From the NCBI GenBank assembly GCA_017420625.1, contig JAFOIR010000391.1, positions 1-21,834 of the forward strand: a stretch of DNA of 21,834 nt, written 5' to 3'. The translations under genes were made by a program, and so were the position numbers. Source of the stretch: Bacillota bacterium (GTDB lineage Bacteria; Bacillota_A; Clostridia; Lachnospirales; Bianqueaceae). Positions 14,019 to 21,834 of the stretch are shown piece by piece (position 1 is the stretch's first letter; every line of letters begins with the position of its first letter). Below the pieces are notes generated by a model. It did not search any database, was not told where the DNA came from, and was given only the letters and a program-made list of their open reading frames with translations.

Positions 14019-15788
14019 ATGAGTACGACGGCAAAAACAAAACGTGGTCTGCTGGCCAATGCATTTCAGAGCAGCAAATGGAATTCCCGCATTACCACAG
14101 CCAATGTAGGCGCAAAGGAAATGTGGCTGGGCTATGTGCTGGGTCCCTACGGTATGCTGGTCGTTCAGTCCATCGTCAACAGTTACTACAACCAGTACAT
14201 GACGGACGTCCTTGGTTTCACGGCAGAAAAAGCAGTATGGATGGCGAGCTTTATGGTGCTCTTCCCGCTGCTGTCGAAGTTCTTCGACGCCATCACGAAC
14301 ATTGTCATGTCCAAGATCATCGACTCGACGGTATGCCGTCAGGGTAAGGTTCGTCCCTGGCTGATCCTGTCGATCCCGTTGGTGGTCCTCAGCGTGGTGC
14401 TGCTGTTCTGGATGCCTTTCTCCGGCCCCAGGATCCAGGCTGCGTGGGTCTGCTTCTCCTATGTGCTCTACTACTGTGTGTCCTTCACCATGTGGAACAT
14501 GTCCAAGGAGCTAACGCCCGCCCTTTCAACCCGTAACGTTGCTCAGCGTAAGAATCTGGCGACGGCTGCTGAGATCACCCGCAACATCGGTACCGGTATC
14601 GTATCCATTTTCTTCCCGATGATCCTCTCCGGCGTCTGTGCCGCGATGAACGGCAATGATGCCCAGGGTTATCTGCTGACCATGAGCCTGATGTCCTGCC
14701 TGGCGATCCCGCTGACCTTCATCCAGTACTTCTTTACCCGTGAACGTGTAACCGAAGAACGCCGCAACGGTGCCGGGCTCACGGAAAAGACTGAAAAGGT
14801 CCAGATCAAGCCGGAAGCAACACTTCGTGAGCAGCTGAAGGTCTGTCTGAAAGATAAATATTGGCTCATTTTCGTGCTGATCGTATTCACCTTCAATATT
14901 CTTGGCAACATGCGCAACATCTCCCTGATCTATTACTGCGGATGGGTCGTTCGCGGCAATCAGTACGGTGCCCGTGCTGCCATCCAGGCAACGTTCCAGA
15001 TGATCGCTCTTTCTCCCATGGGCCCCGGCATTGCGCTGGTACTTCCGATGGTCAAGAAGCTGGGCCGCACCAAGACCATCTGGATGGGCTCCATCCTGAC
15101 GATCGTTGGTTCCGTCTTTGCCTATGCGATGGCCGGCAACCGGATGTATATCATGATCGGTACTGCCCTGGCTGCGATCGGCAACATTGCCTTCTCTTAC
15201 CTCATCATGTCCTACATGGGCGACGTGATCGACCATGTGGAATGGAATTCCGGCACCCGCTGCGACGGTCTTACGGGTGGATTTGTCTCCGCTGCGATGA
15301 TGTTCGCTGTCGGTATTGCACAGGGTCTGTTCAACCTGGGCTTGATGCTCACCAAGTATGCACAGCCCGCTGAGATCGGTCTTTCTGCAGAAGGAATCAG
15401 ACTTTATGCTGATCAGCCTGCAGCAGCCACCGGATGGATCAACTTCTCCTATCAGGGTACCTACATCGTGATGGGTATCATGATCTTCCTTCTGTTCAAG
15501 TTCTTCTTTGATATCGAAAAGAAGATGCCGACCGTCTCCAAAGAACTGCAGGACCGCCGCGTAGCGGAATATGCAGCGATGGGTCTGGAATACATCCCGC
15601 CGGCAGAACAGGAACGCCGTGAGATCGAAGCACAGAAGGCTGATGTCGAAGCCAACCGTATTGCCGACCTGAAAGCCAAATGTGAAAAGAAGGGTCTTGA
15701 CTTTGAGACCGAAAACAGGAAATACCTGGAAAAAGTGGCTGCCAAAGAAGCGAAAGCAGCAAAGAAGGCCGCCAAAGCAAATAAATAA
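14019..15788 (+). CDS. GPH family sugar:cation symporter (MFS), second copy
   Basis: Major facilitator of the glycoside-pentoside-hexuronide:cation symporter family, 589 residues, a close paralogue of the protein at 3212-4978 (same NSRITxANV start, YGxxxVQSIVNSY, CRQGKxRPWxILS, TRNV and DHVEY/W motifs). About a dozen membrane segments precede a 92-residue charged tail from about residue 498 (conserved CEKKGLDFETENRKYLEK, then a Lys/Ala-rich end). It is the first gene of an operon with three intracellular glycosidases, so it probably imports their oligosaccharide substrate. AAGGAGG lies 7 bases before the ATG. A GC-rich hairpin separates it from the GH2 gene and could lower downstream expression or protect the symporter mRNA. 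Substrate unknown. Confidence 0.92.
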   Translation: MSTTAKTKRGLLANAFQSSKWNSRITTANVGAKEMWLGYVLGPYGMLVVQSIVNSYYNQYMTDVLGFTAEKAVWMASFMVLFPLLSKFFDAITNIVMSKIIDSTVCRQGKVRPWLILSIPLVVLSVVLLFWMPFSGPRIQAAWVCFSYVLYYCVSFTMWNMSKELTPALSTRNVAQRKNLATAAEITRNIGTGIVSIFFPMILSGVCAAMNGNDAQGYLLTMSLMSCLAIPLTFIQYFFTRERVTEERRNGAGLTEKTEKVQIKPEATLREQLKVCLKDKYWLIFVLIVFTFNILGNMRNISLIYYCGWVVRGNQYGARAAIQATFQMIALSPMGPGIALVLPMVKKLGRTKTIWMGSILTIVGSVFAYAMAGNRMYIMIGTALAAIGNIAFSYLIMSYMGDVIDHVEWNSGTRCDGLTGGFVSAAMMFAVGIAQGLFNLGLMLTKYAQPAEIGLSAEGIRLYADQPAAATGWINFSYQGTYIVMGIMIFLLFKFFFDIEKKMPTVSKELQDRRVAEYAAMGLEYIPPAEQERREIEAQKADVEANRIADLKAKCEKKGLDFETENRKYLEKVAAKEAKAAKKAAKANK

Positions 15789-15812
15789 AGGATAGAACAT
15801 AACAACTGCCTG

Positions 15813-15841
15813 CCGGGCAGCGGCGTGCTGCCGCTGTCCGG
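15813..15841 (+). repeat. intercistronic GC-rich hairpin
   Basis: CCGGGCAGCGGC (15813-15824) pairs with GCCGCTGTCCGG (15830-15841) over 12 base pairs, one of them G-U, with a 5-base loop. It lies between the symporter stop and the GH2 ribosome site. The following TATTACTTT is a poor T tract, so I read it as a partial terminator or mRNA stabiliser rather than the operon end. Confidence 0.7.
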
Positions 15842-15865
15842 TATTACTTTAAAAGGAGAACACCC

Positions 15866-18070
15866 ATGAGAAAGATCATCCTCTTTAATGACAACTGGCT
15901 TTTTAACAAACCTGGTGAGGCACAGATTCCCGTTAGACTGCCTCATACATGGAATGCGGCCGACGGACAGGATGGCGGTAATGATTACTGGCGCGGCGCC
16001 GCTATCTACAGCAAATCATTTGACAGACCTTTGCTGGAAGAGACAGAACGATGCTTTATCGAGTTTAACGGCGCGGCGATGAGTGCCGACGTTGTTCTGA
16101 ACGGCAGTCATCTGGCACACCATGAAGGAGGATATTCGACTTTTCGCGTGGATCTGACCGAAGCACTTCGCGATGAGAACATGCTCGTCGTGACAGTGGA
16201 CAACAGCGCGGGTAACACGGTCTATCCCCAGATGGCTGATTTCACCTTCTATGGCGGAATCTATCGCGACGTCAAACTGATCATCGTTCCGGAAGATCAT
16301 TTTGAGCTGCTAAAGGACGGCACCCCCGGCATTAAGGTAACGCCTCAGGTGTACCTCGAGAAGAAAGAAGCGTCGGTCGCGGTCGAAACCTGGCAGAGCG
16401 GCGGCGACGAGATCCTGATCGAAATCTCAGCAGAGGACCAGAAAGAAATTTGTCAGGCAGCCATTGAGGACGGACATGCAGTGGCGGGCATCGGCCTGAA
16501 GAACGTCCACCTGTGGGATGGCTTAAACGACCCTTATCTCTATACGGCTACAGCAAAACTGATCAAAGACGGAGCAGTGATCGATGAGATCAGTACCCGC
16601 TTCGGCTGCCGTGAGTTTCACATTGATCCGGACCAGGGTTTCTTCCTCAACGGACGCAGCTATCCTCTTCGCGGTGTGAGCCGTCATCAGGACAAGAAAG
16701 AGATCGGCAATGCATTATCGATGAGCGATCATGAAGCAGATATGGCCGTGATCAGGGAACTCGGTGCGAATACCCTGCGGCTGGCTCACTATCAGCATGC
16801 ACAGGAATTCTATGATCTTTGCGATGAGAACGGCATCATCGTCTGGGCGGAGATCCCTTATATCTCCAAGCATATGACAGGCGGCAGAGAGAATGTGATG
16901 AGTCAGATGAAAGAGCTGATCACCCAGAGCTATAACCATCCTTCCATCGTCTGCTGGGGTCTTTCCAATGAAATCACTGCCAGCGGCAGCGTTACGGAAG
17001 AGCTGCTGAAGGATCATCAGGACCTGAACGATCTGTGTCACAAGATGGATCCCACCCGGCCTACTGTTATGGCTCACGCGTTCATGCTGGAAAAAGACTC
17101 CCCGCTGATCCCGATCGCTGACCTGGCAAGCTACAACCTGTATTTCGGCTGGTATCTGGGAGAACTTCAGCAGAACGAGCAGTTCTTCGACGAATATCAC
17201 ACCATGTATCCGGAACGCGTCATCGGTTTTTCTGAATACGGCGCGGACGCGAATGCAGCTTTCCATTCTTCCCAGCCGGAAAAAGGTGACTATACGGAAG
17301 AATATCAGTGCGTCTATCACGAACATATCCTGAAGCTTATTGAAGAACGTCCCTACCTTTGGGCGACGCATGTCTGGAATCTCTTTGACTTTGCCGCAGA
17401 CGGACGCGACGAAGGCGGCAAGAAGGGTGAAAACCAGAAAGGCCTGATCGAATTCGATCATCAAACGAAGAAAGATGCTTTCTATCTCTATAAAGCAGCA
17501 TGGAGCAAAGAACCCTTCGTTCATCTCTGCGGCCGGCGCTATGCCGATCGGGCGGAAGAAACTACAAAGATCAAGGTCTATTCCAACCTTGACAAGGTGA
17601 CCCTTCTCGTGGATGGAAAAGAAACCGAAACCAAAACCGGAAACCGGGTCTTTGAATTTACGATCCCGCTTACGGGAGAACACCAGATCGAAGCTCTCAG
17701 CGGAGACTGCCGTGACAATATGACGATCCGCCGCACCGAAAAGCCCAACCCCGCTTATCTTTTCCGCAAACAGGCAGTGATCAACTGGTTCGATACCGCT
17801 GATTATGATCCGGCCTGCTATTCGATCAAGGATACCATGGGCGCGCTTTCTCAGAATCCGCAGACCGCAGCGATCCTCGGCCGGATGATGCAGAGCATGG
17901 CGGCCAAGCGCGGAGATGTGGCCAAAGAAGCAAACAACAATGCCAACCTGCAGAAGATGATGGCCGGACTGAGTCTGGAGAGCCTCATCAAACAGGCGGG
18001 CGACAGCGTTCCGCAGGAAGCGATCCGCAGTCTGAACGCAGCCCTGCAGAAGATCCGAAAGGAACAATAA
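15866..18070 (+). CDS. glycoside hydrolase family 2 (beta-galactosidase/beta-glucuronidase type)
   Basis: Retaining exo-glycosidase of GH2, 734 residues, cytoplasmic (no signal peptide). Order: sugar-binding jelly roll about 1-145 (LPHTWNAADGQDGGNDYWRG, then FNGAAMSADVVLNG), immunoglobulin-like domain about 150-250, then a TIM barrel. The acid/base is Glu369 (GLSNEI) and the nucleophile Glu457 (GFSEYG). Residues 652-734 form a predicted helical module that resembles the N terminus of the next protein. The ATG follows AAAAGGAG. The gene lies downstream of a GPH symporter and 2 bases before the GH43 gene, so it probably trims imported oligosaccharides. Activity (beta-galactosidase, glucuronidase, mannosidase or other) cannot be fixed from motifs alone. 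Confidence 0.93.
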   Translation: MRKIILFNDNWLFNKPGEAQIPVRLPHTWNAADGQDGGNDYWRGAAIYSKSFDRPLLEETERCFIEFNGAAMSADVVLNGSHLAHHEGGYSTFRVDLTEALRDENMLVVTVDNSAGNTVYPQMADFTFYGGIYRDVKLIIVPEDHFELLKDGTPGIKVTPQVYLEKKEASVAVETWQSGGDEILIEISAEDQKEICQAAIEDGHAVAGIGLKNVHLWDGLNDPYLYTATAKLIKDGAVIDEISTRFGCREFHIDPDQGFFLNGRSYPLRGVSRHQDKKEIGNALSMSDHEADMAVIRELGANTLRLAHYQHAQEFYDLCDENGIIVWAEIPYISKHMTGGRENVMSQMKELITQSYNHPSIVCWGLSNEITASGSVTEELLKDHQDLNDLCHKMDPTRPTVMAHAFMLEKDSPLIPIADLASYNLYFGWYLGELQQNEQFFDEYHTMYPERVIGFSEYGADANAAFHSSQPEKGDYTEEYQCVYHEHILKLIEERPYLWATHVWNLFDFAADGRDEGGKKGENQKGLIEFDHQTKKDAFYLYKAAWSKEPFVHLCGRRYADRAEETTKIKVYSNLDKVTLLVDGKETETKTGNRVFEFTIPLTGEHQIEALSGDCRDNMTIRRTEKPNPAYLFRKQAVINWFDTADYDPACYSIKDTMGALSQNPQTAAILGRMMQSMAAKRGDVAKEANNNANLQKMMAGLSLESLIKQAGDSVPQEAIRSLNAALQKIRKEQ

Positions 18071-18072
18071 CC

Positions 18073-19437
18073 ATGATCTACAACGTCAGCATGAAGATCG
18101 CCCACCTGCTGGAAAATGAGCAGGCAGTGGCTGTTTTTGACCGTTTCCTTCCCGGAATGCGAAAAATGGCAGAGTCCAATCCGCAGGCATCCGCTTTATC
18201 CGTGGAACAGCTGGTGCGCTATACGAGAAACCCCAAAGCCGATGAGATCATCCAGGGAATGGACGAAGCGCTGAAGGCGCTCAACACCACGGAAAACATG
18301 ATCAGCCCTTCCGAGCGCAAACTGATCGAACAGTTCCTGGCCATCGACGCGGCAGATAAAGCCAAAGAAGTCAAACCGTCGATTCATCAGCAGGATGCGA
18401 TCTTTCCCGGAGAGGCCTGGCTGGATACAAAGAATGAACGCATCCAGGCACACGGCGGCGCCGTGTATTATGAAGACGGATTATATTACTGGTACGGCGA
18501 GAACAAAGAACATACGGATGGACGTAATGGGATCTGGACATGGGGTCTTAAAGTGTATGCATCCCAAGACCTCACGAACTGGGAGGACAAAGGATTTCTC
18601 ATCCCGCCTGTGCTGGATGATCCCAACTCCCCGCTGTTTCCCACGAAACGGGTCGACCGTCCGCATATCCTGAAATGTGAAAAGACCGGCAAATATGTCT
18701 GCTGGATCAAACTCTCCGGTCCCGAAGCCGCCTTTACCATCTGGCAGGCAGATCAGCTCCTGGGTCCGTATGAAATGGTCGAAGATCTTTACAATCCCGG
18801 CGGACACAAGGCCGGAGACTTCGATCTGATCCGTGATCCCGATTCCGGGAAGGCTTACCTCTATTTTGATGCGGATCATGCCTGCCTGCTTACCATGGAA
18901 CTTAGCGATGATTATCTCTTTGCAGAAAAGGAAGTGGCGAAGAGCTATGCCGGCCTTACCCCGCCATTTACGCGGGAAGCTCCGGCACTGTTCGAGAAGG
19001 ATGGGAAAAAATACATGCTGACGAGCGGCATGACCGGTTATGTACCGAACCGAAGCGACAGTGCCGTATCGGGCACCTGGGAGGGTGTGTTTGAAAGTCT
19101 GGGCGATCCCCATCAGAAAGATAAAACCTGCGCATCCTTCAACAGTCAGATCTCCAAGATCTTCCGCGTGGAAGGAACCGATCGTTTTATCGCCATGGCT
19201 GACCGCTGGCTGCCGCAGACACCTGTGAATGCCAGACTGGCAGACATTTTCACCCGTGTGATCGCCGGCACCTACGATCCTGAACACTATCAGGCTACGG
19301 ACGAAGAAAGACGGGAAATGTATAGAGCCAACCAGCTGGAAACCGCGAATACCCGGATCGCTGATTATGTCTGGCTTCCCATCGAGTGGGAAGATGAAAA
19401 GCCTGTTCTTCGCTGGCAGGACAGATGGAAGCCCTGA
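18073..19437 (+). CDS. glycoside hydrolase family 43-like protein with N-terminal helical module
   Basis: Five-bladed beta-propeller glycosidase of 454 residues without a signal peptide. Residues 1 to about 95 are a helical module similar to the C terminus of the GH2 protein encoded just upstream. The GH43 part starts around GEAWLDTKNERIQAHGGAVYYEDGLYYWYGE (112-143; split here as GEAWLDTKNERIQ, AHGGAVYY and YYWYGE). A likely pKa-modulating Asp255 (RDPDSGKAYLYFD) and general acid Glu302 (TREAPALF) are visible. The AHGG...YYWYGE signature resembles the exo-beta-1,3-galactanase subfamily of GH43, in which the usual base Asp is missing, and I see no such Asp here at the normal place. The ATG at 18073 is 2 bases after the GH2 stop, with AAAGGA upstream. 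The linkage it cuts is uncertain. Confidence 0.88.
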   Translation: MIYNVSMKIAHLLENEQAVAVFDRFLPGMRKMAESNPQASALSVEQLVRYTRNPKADEIIQGMDEALKALNTTENMISPSERKLIEQFLAIDAADKAKEVKPSIHQQDAIFPGEAWLDTKNERIQAHGGAVYYEDGLYYWYGENKEHTDGRNGIWTWGLKVYASQDLTNWEDKGFLIPPVLDDPNSPLFPTKRVDRPHILKCEKTGKYVCWIKLSGPEAAFTIWQADQLLGPYEMVEDLYNPGGHKAGDFDLIRDPDSGKAYLYFDADHACLLTMELSDDYLFAEKEVAKSYAGLTPPFTREAPALFEKDGKKYMLTSGMTGYVPNRSDSAVSGTWEGVFESLGDPHQKDKTCASFNSQISKIFRVEGTDRFIAMADRWLPQTPVNARLADIFTRVIAGTYDPEHYQATDEERREMYRANQLETANTRIADYVWLPIEWEDEKPVLRWQDRWKP

Positions 19438-19451
19438 GAGGAGCAAAGAAG

Positions 19452-21834
19452 ATGAAAATATTAAAAGGAAGTACCAGTAAAGCCGCGTCCGAGCTGGAGC
19501 TGAAAAACCGGGAATTAGCCCGCAAAGCTGCCAGGGAAGGTTTTGTCCTTCTGGAAAACGACGGCACCCTTCCATTAAAAGATAAAAGAATTGCGCTTTA
19601 CGGCGCCGGCGCCCGGATGACCGTCAAGGGCGGTACCGGCTCCGGTGCTGTACGGGAACGCTACAGCGTAACGATCGAGCAGGGACTTCAAAGCGCTGGT
19701 TTTGAAATTACCAGTACTCCCTGGCTGGACCGGTTTGATCGCTTCTATTCCGATACCTATGAAGCTTACCGGCTTGAGCAGGAAGAACGCGTCAAGGGAA
19801 TGCAGAATTTCTACCAGATCCTTGGCACCGTGACCCCTTTCCGGCATCCTACCGGCATTCCGATCACAGAAGAAGACTATACGGCTTCCGCCTGTGATAC
19901 CGCGATCTATGTGCTGGCTCGCCAGGCCGGAGAAGGCAATGACCGCACAGATGAACAGGGTGACTATCGTCTGGACGATGTGGAATGGGAAAACCTGGCG
20001 TTTGTCTCCCAGCATTATCAGAATCTGGTCGTCGTTGTCAACTGCGGCGGCGTGATCGATCTGTCCTTCCTGGATACCATGCACGTTTCCGCACTGGTCT
20101 ATTTTGTCCAGGGCGGCGAAGAGGGCGGCAATGCGCTGGCGGATGTTCTTTCCGGCAAGGAGAATTTCTCCGGAAGACTGGCTACCAGCTGGGCATACCG
20201 TTTTGAAGATATTCCCTCCAATACGACCTACTCCTATCTGGGAGGAGATAAATATAATCAGGAATACAACGAAGGCATCTATGTGGGCTATCGTTTCTTC
20301 GACACCTTTGGCGTGAAGCCCCGCTACCGCTTTGGCTATGGGCTTAACTATACCTGTTTTGAAACGAGTCTGAACACGATCGGGCTGGAGAATGGAAAGG
20401 TCATACTCAGCGCACTCGTCAGAAACTCCGGTGAGCATGCCGGCCGTGAAACCGTGATGGTCTATGCCGCTGTACCCTTTGGAAGCACCGGAGCAGAGGC
20501 CAGAAGGCTGGTCGCTTTTGCCAAGACCAGGAATCTGCTGCCCGGAGAAGAGGAAACACTCACTCTTCCGATCTGCCTGCGGGAGCTGAGCTCTTATGAT
20601 GAGTCAAAAGCCGCATGGGTGCTGCGCGGAGGAGACTATATCCTTTCCCTTGGGGAAAATCCCTGTGCAGTGCTTACGCTCAGCGAAGAGAAGATCCTGG
20701 AACAGTGTGTGAATGTCTGTTCGCCTCAGCATGAGATCAAAGAGATCACCCCTCCGGAGCGGGAAAACACGGAAACAGCCGGACTTGTCCGTTTTGCACT
20801 GGATAGTGCCGTTCCGGAAACGAAGGTCCATCATTATGAGAAGCCGGAATATTCCGATGCCCTGACCGACAGTATGAGCGCGGATGAGCTGATCCGTCTC
20901 ACGGTGGGCGGCGGAACTTCCAATAAGAATCTGCAGGTAGAAGCCATGGGCGCTTCCGGCACGACCACACCGGACCTTTATGAGTCGCTCGGTATCCCGA
21001 ACGTGATCCTTTCGGACGGCCCTGCCGGACTGAACCTGACCAGTCAGGTAGTTGAGCTTCCTGACGGCAGCACCAAAGCCTCCCGTGTCCCGGAAAACCT
21101 CGAAGCCTACAAGCGCTATTTCTTCGGTTTTGCCGGCATGGCACTGAAGAGCCAGATGGCTGACCCGGAGGACGGTGTCGTTCACTATCAGTATGCGACC
21201 GCCTGGCCTTGCAGCCAGCTGCTGGCGCAGAGCTTTGATCCTGCGCTGCTGGAAGAGGTCGGAGATGCAGTCGGGGAAGAAATGGAAGCCTTCTGTGTAA
21301 CCGTATGGCTCGCCCCCGGCATGAACATCCACCGCAACCCGCTCTGCGGACGTACCTTTGAGTACTACTCCGAGGATCCATTGGTTTCCGGAAAGATGGC
21401 CGCTGCGATCGTACGCGGTGTGCAGAAGCATCCGGGCAAAGGCATGAGCATCAAGCACTTTGTTGCCAACAACTGTGAGCTGGAGCGCAACATGTCCTCC
21501 TCCAACCTGACAGAACGGACGCTGCGGGAACTGTATCTGCGCGGTTTTGAGATCGCGGTGAAAGAGTCGGTTCCTATGACGGTCATGGCAGCCTACAACA
21601 AAGTCAACGGCATCTACTGCACCAACAACTACGATCTTCTGGTCAAGGTACTGCGCAACGAGTGGGGCTTCAAAGGCATGGTCATGTCCGACTGGGATTC
21701 CATGAAAGCCTCCCGCGAAGACTGTACCGTACCCGCCAGCGGCGACGTTCAGAAAGCCGCGGCAGCTCAGTGCGATCTCATCATGCCCGGCCGGCCCGAT
21801 CAGGTCGAAGCCCTTCAGAAAGGCCTGGAGAGCG
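19452..21834 (+). CDS. glycoside hydrolase family 3 beta-glucosidase-like, permuted domain order, 3' end outside window
   Basis: Retaining beta-glycosidase, at least 794 residues, open at the window end. Domain order is inverted relative to most GH3 enzymes. The (alpha/beta)6 C-domain comes first (LARKAAREGFVLLENDGTLPL near residue 30, GRLATSWAYRF, RYRFGYGLNYTCFE). A fibronectin III-like region follows (about 310-390), then the N-type TIM barrel (SMSADELIRLTVGGG, LSDGPAGL, WLAPGMNIHRNPLCGRTFEYYSEDP, KHFVANN). The nucleophile is Asp747 in VMSDWDSM. The same permutation is known for Ruminococcus albus and Butyrivibrio beta-glucosidases. No signal peptide, so it is intracellular. The ATG at 19452 has AGGAG about 10 bases upstream, and the gene follows the GH43 stop by 14 bases in the same operon. 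Confidence 0.92.
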   Translation, partial: MKILKGSTSKAASELELKNRELARKAAREGFVLLENDGTLPLKDKRIALYGAGARMTVKGGTGSGAVRERYSVTIEQGLQSAGFEITSTPWLDRFDRFYSDTYEAYRLEQEERVKGMQNFYQILGTVTPFRHPTGIPITEEDYTASACDTAIYVLARQAGEGNDRTDEQGDYRLDDVEWENLAFVSQHYQNLVVVVNCGGVIDLSFLDTMHVSALVYFVQGGEEGGNALADVLSGKENFSGRLATSWAYRFEDIPSNTTYSYLGGDKYNQEYNEGIYVGYRFFDTFGVKPRYRFGYGLNYTCFETSLNTIGLENGKVILSALVRNSGEHAGRETVMVYAAVPFGSTGAEARRLVAFAKTRNLLPGEEETLTLPICLRELSSYDESKAAWVLRGGDYILSLGENPCAVLTLSEEKILEQCVNVCSPQHEIKEITPPERENTETAGLVRFALDSAVPETKVHHYEKPEYSDALTDSMSADELIRLTVGGGTSNKNLQVEAMGASGTTTPDLYESLGIPNVILSDGPAGLNLTSQVVELPDGSTKASRVPENLEAYKRYFFGFAGMALKSQMADPEDGVVHYQYATAWPCSQLLAQSFDPALLEEVGDAVGEEMEAFCVTVWLAPGMNIHRNPLCGRTFEYYSEDPLVSGKMAAAIVRGVQKHPGKGMSIKHFVANNCELERNMSSSNLTERTLRELYLRGFEIAVKESVPMTVMAAYNKVNGIYCTNNYDLLVKVLRNEWGFKGMVMSDWDSMKASREDCTVPASGDVQKAAAAQCDLIMPGRPDQVEALQKGLES

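Noticed and set aside
14526..15800. 424-codon minus-strand frame opposite the second symporter
   Set aside because: Mirror of the transporter codons (His/Asp/Gln-rich); a similar mirror frame exists opposite the paralogous symporter.
16715..18067. 450-codon minus-strand frame opposite the GH2 gene
   Set aside because: Antisense shadow; GH2 on the plus strand has all catalytic motifs.
19575..20438. Minus-strand frames opposite the GH3 gene (also 20604-21458)
   Set aside because: The plus strand carries a continuous GH3 reading frame to the window end; the antisense frames lack recognisable motifs.

Overview
The window looks like chromosomal DNA of an anaerobic, probably gut-associated member of the Bacillota (Lachnospirales- or Erysipelotrichales-like). 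This is an inference from strong AGGAGG ribosome binding sites, a balanced GC content, GPH-family sugar symporters with lysine/alanine-rich tails, AraC regulators and glycoside hydrolases without signal peptides. I cannot name a genus. No mobile element, tRNA, rRNA or CRISPR array is visible. Coding density is very high and no gene-free stretch exceeds 300 bases; the longest, 11268-11516 (249 bases), holds a divergent control region.

Layout. 1-921: alpha/beta hydrolase (+), probably cut at the window start. 987-1871: tartronate semialdehyde reductase (-), divergent from an AraC regulator (+, 1968-3182). 3212-11267: a minus-strand cluster read from high to low coordinates. It encodes a GHL6-like putative glycosidase, a DUF1116 protein, FdrA, a 63-residue detached FdrA C-terminal domain, a divergent acetate-kinase-family enzyme, and then a GPH symporter after a 158-base gap with a large hairpin. 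The first five genes are joined by 1- or 4-base start/stop overlaps. 11517-12623: D-2-hydroxyacid dehydrogenase (+), abutting the convergent second AraC regulator (-, 12624-13835). 14019 to the window end: a plus-strand operon of a second GPH symporter, GH2, GH43 and a domain-permuted GH3 enzyme that runs off the window.

How it may work. Two paralogous AraC/GPH pairs probably each control import of a glycoside or oligosaccharide. No hydrolase has a visible signal peptide, so cleavage should be cytoplasmic. Reductase and dehydrogenase genes suggest handling of 2-hydroxy or 2-oxo acids. The most unusual part is the coupled DUF1116-FdrA-kinase block. In E. coli allantoin metabolism FdrA and DUF1116 proteins belong to oxamate carbamoyltransferase, paired with a carbamate kinase. 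Here the carbamate kinase and the DUF2877 partner are missing, and an acetate-kinase-like protein with changed active-site residues is present. I infer a phosphorolytic route from a sugar-derived compound to an acyl phosphate and then ATP.

Regulation. An 18-base motif close to TGTCKTGAAATTTGWYTT occurs upstream of the reductase/AraC pair, the first symporter and the GHL6 operon, in 20-base tandem spacing at the latter two. A different motif, GCAA-N5-TTGC, is repeated between the second AraC gene and the second symporter.
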